Positions 6,794-9,471 of a stretch of 9,471 nucleotides of DNA are shown here, in pieces. Positions within the stretch are counted from its first letter, which is position 1. Every line of letters starts with the position of its first letter. Position numbers and translations under genes: made by a program. This DNA comes from Bacillota bacterium (GTDB taxonomy: Bacteria > Bacillota > Dethiobacteria > Dethiobacterales > Dethiobacteraceae). Below the pieces are notes generated by a model. That model was not told where the DNA came from. It ran no database searches and worked only from the letters and a program-made list of their open reading frames with translations. Location: assembly GCA_018725345.1 (NCBI GenBank), contig QLUI01000046.1:1-9471 (forward strand), given 5' to 3'.

Positions 6794-8158
6794 ATGCCTG
6801 TCAAAGCTTCAGATATTCAGAAAATGCTGCCGGAGAACGGCAAGAAAAATTGCAAGGAGTGCGGTGTGGCCACCTGTTTTGCTTTTGCTATGAAATTGGT
6901 CAATGCCGGAATCACTCTGGATAAATGCACTTACCTTTCTGCCGATGTCCGGCTACAGCTGGATGACATGCTGCAGCCGCCAATTAGGCAGGTTTTTATC
7001 GGTACAGGCTCCCGGCAAGTGGCCATTGGGGAAGAGGAAGTCATGTTTCGTCACCAGAAGACATTTTTCCGTGCTCCCGGCATGGCATTGTTGATTGCGG
7101 ACGGGGAAGATGAGGAGTCTTACTCCGCCAAGATTGCCAAGATTGGTTGGCAGTTTGAAAGGCTTAACAAGATCTCTCGTTTTGATCTAGTCGCTATAAG
7201 CCATACGAGCACCGATGGTGGAAAGTATCTGCAGTTGGTGCAGAAGGTAATGGCTGAGACTGACGCCGGCCTGATTCTGCTGGCGACAGAGCCTGAAGTT
7301 TTATTGTCGGCTTATGAGGCAAGCAAGTCCAGAAACCCGTTGGTTTGCGTTACTGACAGCAACTATGCGCAAGTTGTTCCTCACTTGGCTAAAAGTGCAG
7401 CCGTCTGCGCCAGTGCGGACGGTTTGGATAATCTAGCGAATTTAGTCGGCAAGCTGAAGGAAGCTGGTTTTGCAAACCTTGTTCTCGATTCTAGTTCGGG
7501 CAGCCTGGTTGAGCTTGTGCGGGATCAGACTACGATCCACCGTGCCGCTCTGCTTCATAAATTCAGGCCTTTTGCTTTCCCAACCTTGTTCCTAGCTGCC
7601 AGAGTAACAGCTGATCTGGAACAGCAAATGTTGCTGGCTGTCGCAGGCGTAGCTAAGTACGCCGGTATTATTGTGCTGGATGATATCTCATCCGAAAATT
7701 TTCAGGCATTACTGACGGTGCGTCAGGATATTTATACCGACCCGCGCGTGCCACCCACTGTGGAAAGCAAAGTCTACGGTTTTAACGAAGCTGATGAGAG
7801 CGCCGCGGTGCTGGTCACCACCAATTTTGCCCTGACATATTACGCTGTGGCCGGTGAAGCTGAAAACAGCAAACTGCCAGTTTTCCTGCTCTGCCAAGAT
7901 ACCGGAGGCTTGTGTGTTCTGGCAGCCTGGTCAACAGGCACCTTTAGCCCTGAAACAATCGCGGAAATGGTTAAAAAACAGGCCGTGGCGGCTAAGGTGA
8001 CTCACAAGCAGCTGGTTATTCCCGGGTATGTCGCCCGTATCAAAGGCGATTTGGAAGAAGAATTGCCGGACTGGGAAATTCTTGTGGGACCAAGGGAAGC
8101 GGTCGACCTGCCTAAATACCTGAATGAGTTGAAAAAGCGTCGAGAGAATGTAGCATAA
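6794..8158 (+). CDS. acsC: Corrinoid iron-sulfur protein, large subunit
   Basis: This 454-residue protein is the large CFeSP subunit, which carries the cobamide methyl group from AcsE to acetyl-CoA synthase. The N-terminal domain holds the 4Fe-4S motif C20-x2-C23-x4-C28-x16-C45, which reductively activates the cobalt. A TIM-barrel middle follows (about 95-320). The C-terminal cobalamin-binding domain (about 335-445) contains TTNFALTYY (342-350), GLCVLAAWSTGTFS (372-385) and VIPGYVARIKGDLEEEL (408-424). The length fits bacterial AcsC (about 446). AAGGAGG at 6781-6787 sets the ATG. It is separated from its partner acsD by cdhABC, an unusual split for two subunits of one heterodimer. Composition (about 50-55% G+C in samples) lies between acsD and cdhA. 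CdhE is the archaeal counterpart and the alternative name. Confidence 0.9.
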   Translation: MPVKASDIQKMLPENGKKNCKECGVATCFAFAMKLVNAGITLDKCTYLSADVRLQLDDMLQPPIRQVFIGTGSRQVAIGEEEVMFRHQKTFFRAPGMALLIADGEDEESYSAKIAKIGWQFERLNKISRFDLVAISHTSTDGGKYLQLVQKVMAETDAGLILLATEPEVLLSAYEASKSRNPLVCVTDSNYAQVVPHLAKSAAVCASADGLDNLANLVGKLKEAGFANLVLDSSSGSLVELVRDQTTIHRAALLHKFRPFAFPTLFLAARVTADLEQQMLLAVAGVAKYAGIIVLDDISSENFQALLTVRQDIYTDPRVPPTVESKVYGFNEADESAAVLVTTNFALTYYAVAGEAENSKLPVFLLCQDTGGLCVLAAWSTGTFSPETIAEMVKKQAVAAKVTHKQLVIPGYVARIKGDLEEELPDWEILVGPREAVDLPKYLNELKKRRENVA

Positions 8159-8191
8159 GTCTGTTTGGTTATTTCTAAGGAGGTAGCCAAG

Positions 8192-8962
8192 GTGAAGATA
8201 GCTGTTTTGTATAGTGGAGCCTTCGGTCTAAAAGTTCTCAGTCACTTGCGCGATGTGGAAAAGTTTTGCACCGGCTGTACCGACTGCACTGAATGTCGTC
8301 GTCAGTACGATTTGAACTATTCCCGGGATATCGCCATTGCTTGGGAACAACCTGACAACCTGCCTGTCATGTTGGAGGAAGACCCGCTTCAGTACCTGCC
8401 GCCTGCTTCTAAATTCAAAGGCGTGCATACTGTGCTGGCCATAAACTTGCAGCAGGACATCCTTCTCTCCCTGCCGGAGCAATGTATCCAGGCAGGGGTG
8501 AAGGCGTTGGTTGTTCCGCTGGAGGATCCGCTCTGGCTGCAGGGCGGTGCCCGCAGACAGGTGGAACAGAAAGCTAAGGGGACAGACTTGGAAATCGTTT
8601 TCCCTAAACCTTTTTGTGCTTTGCGGGAGAACGAGGTTCACCCGGAGGTTAACAAGTTTATCCGCCATTTTCGCATAGGGTTTCCCTTGTTCACTGTCAG
8701 AAAAATGGACGGGGTGATCCAAGAAGCCAGAGTTGTGCAAAGTTCCCCCTGCGGGGCAGCTTACTTTGTAGCACGCAACTTGGCGGGTGTGCCTGATGAT
8801 GAAAAGCTGCATGAAATAGTCGGCAATAAGTGGCATAATTATCCCTGCACCAGCAGCATGAAAATGGACAGGGAGTTAAAAGACACCGTCCTGCATTTTG
8901 CAGGCGAGCTGCACCGTGAAGGAGTGGACATGGCTACCAGTATTGCAGAAGATCGGCGCTAA
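8192..8962 (+). CDS. DUF166-family cysteine-rich protein
   Basis: This 256-residue protein of unknown function matches the DUF166 family as I remember its pattern: an N-terminal KIAVLYSGAFG strand-loop, a PKPFC motif (138-142), SPCGAAYFVARNL (185-197) and a C-terminal YPCTSSMKMD...DTVLHFAG block (217-238). It is soluble with no membrane segment. A compact C26-x2-C29-x2-C32-x2-C35 motif, with C142, C187 and C219 further on, suggests an iron-sulfur or metal site; this is inference. The GTG at 8192 is preferred because AAGGAGGT lies at 8177-8184, seven bases away. An upstream in-frame TTG at 8165 would place the ribosome site inside the gene. It follows acsC by 33 bases, so it is co-transcribed with the acetyl-CoA pathway genes. 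Some archaeal homologues carry an unsupported thymidylate synthase label. Confidence 0.72.
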   Translation: MKIAVLYSGAFGLKVLSHLRDVEKFCTGCTDCTECRRQYDLNYSRDIAIAWEQPDNLPVMLEEDPLQYLPPASKFKGVHTVLAINLQQDILLSLPEQCIQAGVKALVVPLEDPLWLQGGARRQVEQKAKGTDLEIVFPKPFCALRENEVHPEVNKFIRHFRIGFPLFTVRKMDGVIQEARVVQSSPCGAAYFVARNLAGVPDDEKLHEIVGNKWHNYPCTSSMKMDRELKDTVLHFAGELHREGVDMATSIAEDRR

Positions 8963-8978
8963 AGCGCGGATCCCGCCG

Positions 8979-9206
8979 TTACCTGTCCATGTAGGTATTA
9001 TTTCGCCAGTTCTTGGCAGTGACTTGGTCAATGGACTTCTTTTGCAAATAGCGCATGACGTTTTCGGCGGCCATTTTATCTGGGAAACTGACCCGGTACG
9101 GGCGGCGGAAAAACTTTTGGAGGCACTTGATCTGCGCTCCTGGAAGTTGAAGGTTCACGGACAGGCCGCAGAAAAATTCAGCGCCCCACTGACGACTGCC
9201 TGGTAA
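8979..9206 (+). pseudogene. acsA: C-terminal remnant of a bacterial-type CO dehydrogenase
   Basis: The 75 codons from 8979 to the stop at 9204-9206 read like the end of a bacterial AcsA/CooS. They show LPVHVG, then SPVLGSDLV, then a DVFGGHFIWETDPVRAAEKL block and RSWKLKVHGQAAEKF, matching in order the tail I recall for acetogen CODH. Full-length AcsA is about 670 residues, so some 590 are missing. The frame stays open upstream into the DUF166 gene in another frame. No ribosome site fits an in-frame start: AAGGAG at 8919-8924 points to the ATG at 8930, which is in the DUF166 frame. A deletion joining the DUF166 gene to the acsA 3' end is the simplest reading. An expressed small protein is less likely but not excluded. 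Confidence 0.65.
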
Positions 9207-9241
9207 GGCAAGCGTGTAGAGTTTTTGACATAAAGCAGCAC

Positions 9242-9290
9242 AAAAAAAGGGACGTAGCGAAACTAAGGTTTCGTTACGTCCTCTATTTTT
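9242..9290 (+). terminator. Strong rho-independent terminator, probably bidirectional
   Basis: A 14-bp stem (9250-9263 with 9268-9281, one G-T pair) has a TAAG tetraloop and is followed by tctattttt. A run of seven A just before the stem (9242-9248) makes the reverse orientation work too. It ends the acs/cdh operon and could also stop the convergent - strand gene. Confidence 0.88.
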
Positions 9291-9309
9291 ATACTGGTTC
9301 ACCTTTTTC

Positions 9310-9357
9310 CCTCATCCTAACCCTCTCCCAGAGGGAGAGGGGATATTGGGGTAGGAA
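9310..9357. repeat. Palindromic intergenic repeat
   Basis: An inner perfect stem, ccctctccc (9321-9329) with gggagaggg (9333-9341), has a 3-nt loop. An outer stem is formed by tccta (9315-9319) with tagga (9352-9356). The wording (ccctcatcctaaccctctccc...) resembles dispersed REP-like palindromes seen between genes in many bacteria. The number of copies in this genome cannot be judged from the window. Confidence 0.5.
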
Positions 9358-9380
9358 AAGGGTGTTTTCAGTGTAGCTGT

Positions 9381-9471
9381 TTAGCCCAAAATTAGCGCCA
9401 GGTCATTTTCCGGGGTAGAGATGGGACGAAGGTTAAATTTTTCTACCAGAACGTTTAGTACATTGGGGGTA
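9381..9471 (-). CDS. 3' end of an unidentified convergent gene (partial)
   Basis: On the - strand an open frame enters from the right edge and stops at 9381-9383 (TAA), giving the last 29 residues of a protein. The visible tail, ending STPENDLALILG, has normal protein composition with no low-complexity sequence. It is followed by the palindromic repeat and the bidirectional hairpin, as expected for the end of a convergent gene. I do not recognise the family from so short a piece. It could be a chance open frame, since 29 codons is weak evidence. Confidence 0.5.
   Translation of the reverse strand, partial: TPNVLNVLVEKFNLRPISTPENDLALILG

Noticed and set aside
8165..8191. TTG start for the DUF166 protein
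   Set aside because: The AAGGAGGT site would be inside the gene; the GTG at 8192 is correctly spaced and gives the family-typical N-terminus.
8228..8836. 202-residue - strand open frame inside the DUF166 gene
   Set aside because: It is antisense to a recognisable family with a good ribosome site; its composition is shadow-like.
9223..9250. TTGACA-like -35 box before the terminator
   Set aside because: No -10 element at a suitable distance, and the strong terminator follows at once.
8979..9302. 107-residue - strand open frame over the acsA remnant and terminator
   Set aside because: It would begin beyond the strong hairpin and code through it; the + strand reading matches the CODH tail far better.

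Overview
The window carries the carbonyl branch of the Wood-Ljungdahl (reductive acetyl-CoA) pathway, read almost entirely on the + strand. The host is most likely an anaerobic, acetogenic or otherwise Wood-Ljungdahl-using Firmicute (Peptococcaceae/Thermoanaerobacterales-like). The reasons are the bacterial-type methyltransferase and corrinoid protein genes, strong GGAGG ribosome sites before every gene, one GTG start and Firmicute-style intergenic elements. The species cannot be fixed from the sequence alone.

Layout. Positions 1-616 hold no gene but contain several hairpins and repeat-like elements: a paired-hairpin block that may be an IS200/IS605-type end, terminator-like stems and a short operator-like inverted repeat. 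The operon then runs acsE (methyl-THF:corrinoid protein methyltransferase), acsD (small subunit of the corrinoid iron-sulfur protein, CFeSP), cdhA, cdhB and cdhC (archaeal-type CODH alpha, epsilon and acetyl-CoA synthase beta), acsC (large CFeSP subunit) and a DUF166-family protein with a CxxCxxCxxC motif. Right behind it lies a short out-of-frame remnant that looks like the last 75 codons of a bacterial-type CODH gene (acsA/cooS). A strong hairpin terminator at 9250-9290 closes the operon. Beyond it are a palindromic intergenic repeat and the 3' end of a convergent - strand gene.

How the genes work together. AcsE moves the methyl group of methyl-tetrahydrofolate to cobalt in AcsCD. CdhA (with CdhB) reduces CO2 to CO at a Ni-Fe C-cluster. 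CdhC joins methyl, CO and CoA at the A-cluster to give acetyl-CoA. The methyl-handling parts are bacterial, while the CODH/ACS catalytic parts are archaeal-type. The ACS lacks the bacterial N-terminal domain, and CdhA carries the extra ferredoxin-like domain and an epsilon partner.

The cdhABC block is visibly richer in G+C than acsE-acsD and sits exactly between two bacterial CFeSP genes. Together with the acsA-like remnant, this suggests that a bacterial CODH/ACS was displaced in place by an archaeal-type one. Comparable acquisitions have been reported in some Firmicutes, so the principle is not new. The hybrid arrangement, the leftover acsA tail and the linked DUF166 protein are the points most worth a second look. 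No nickel-insertion ATPase (cooC/acsF) or corrinoid-protein activator (acsV) lies in this window.
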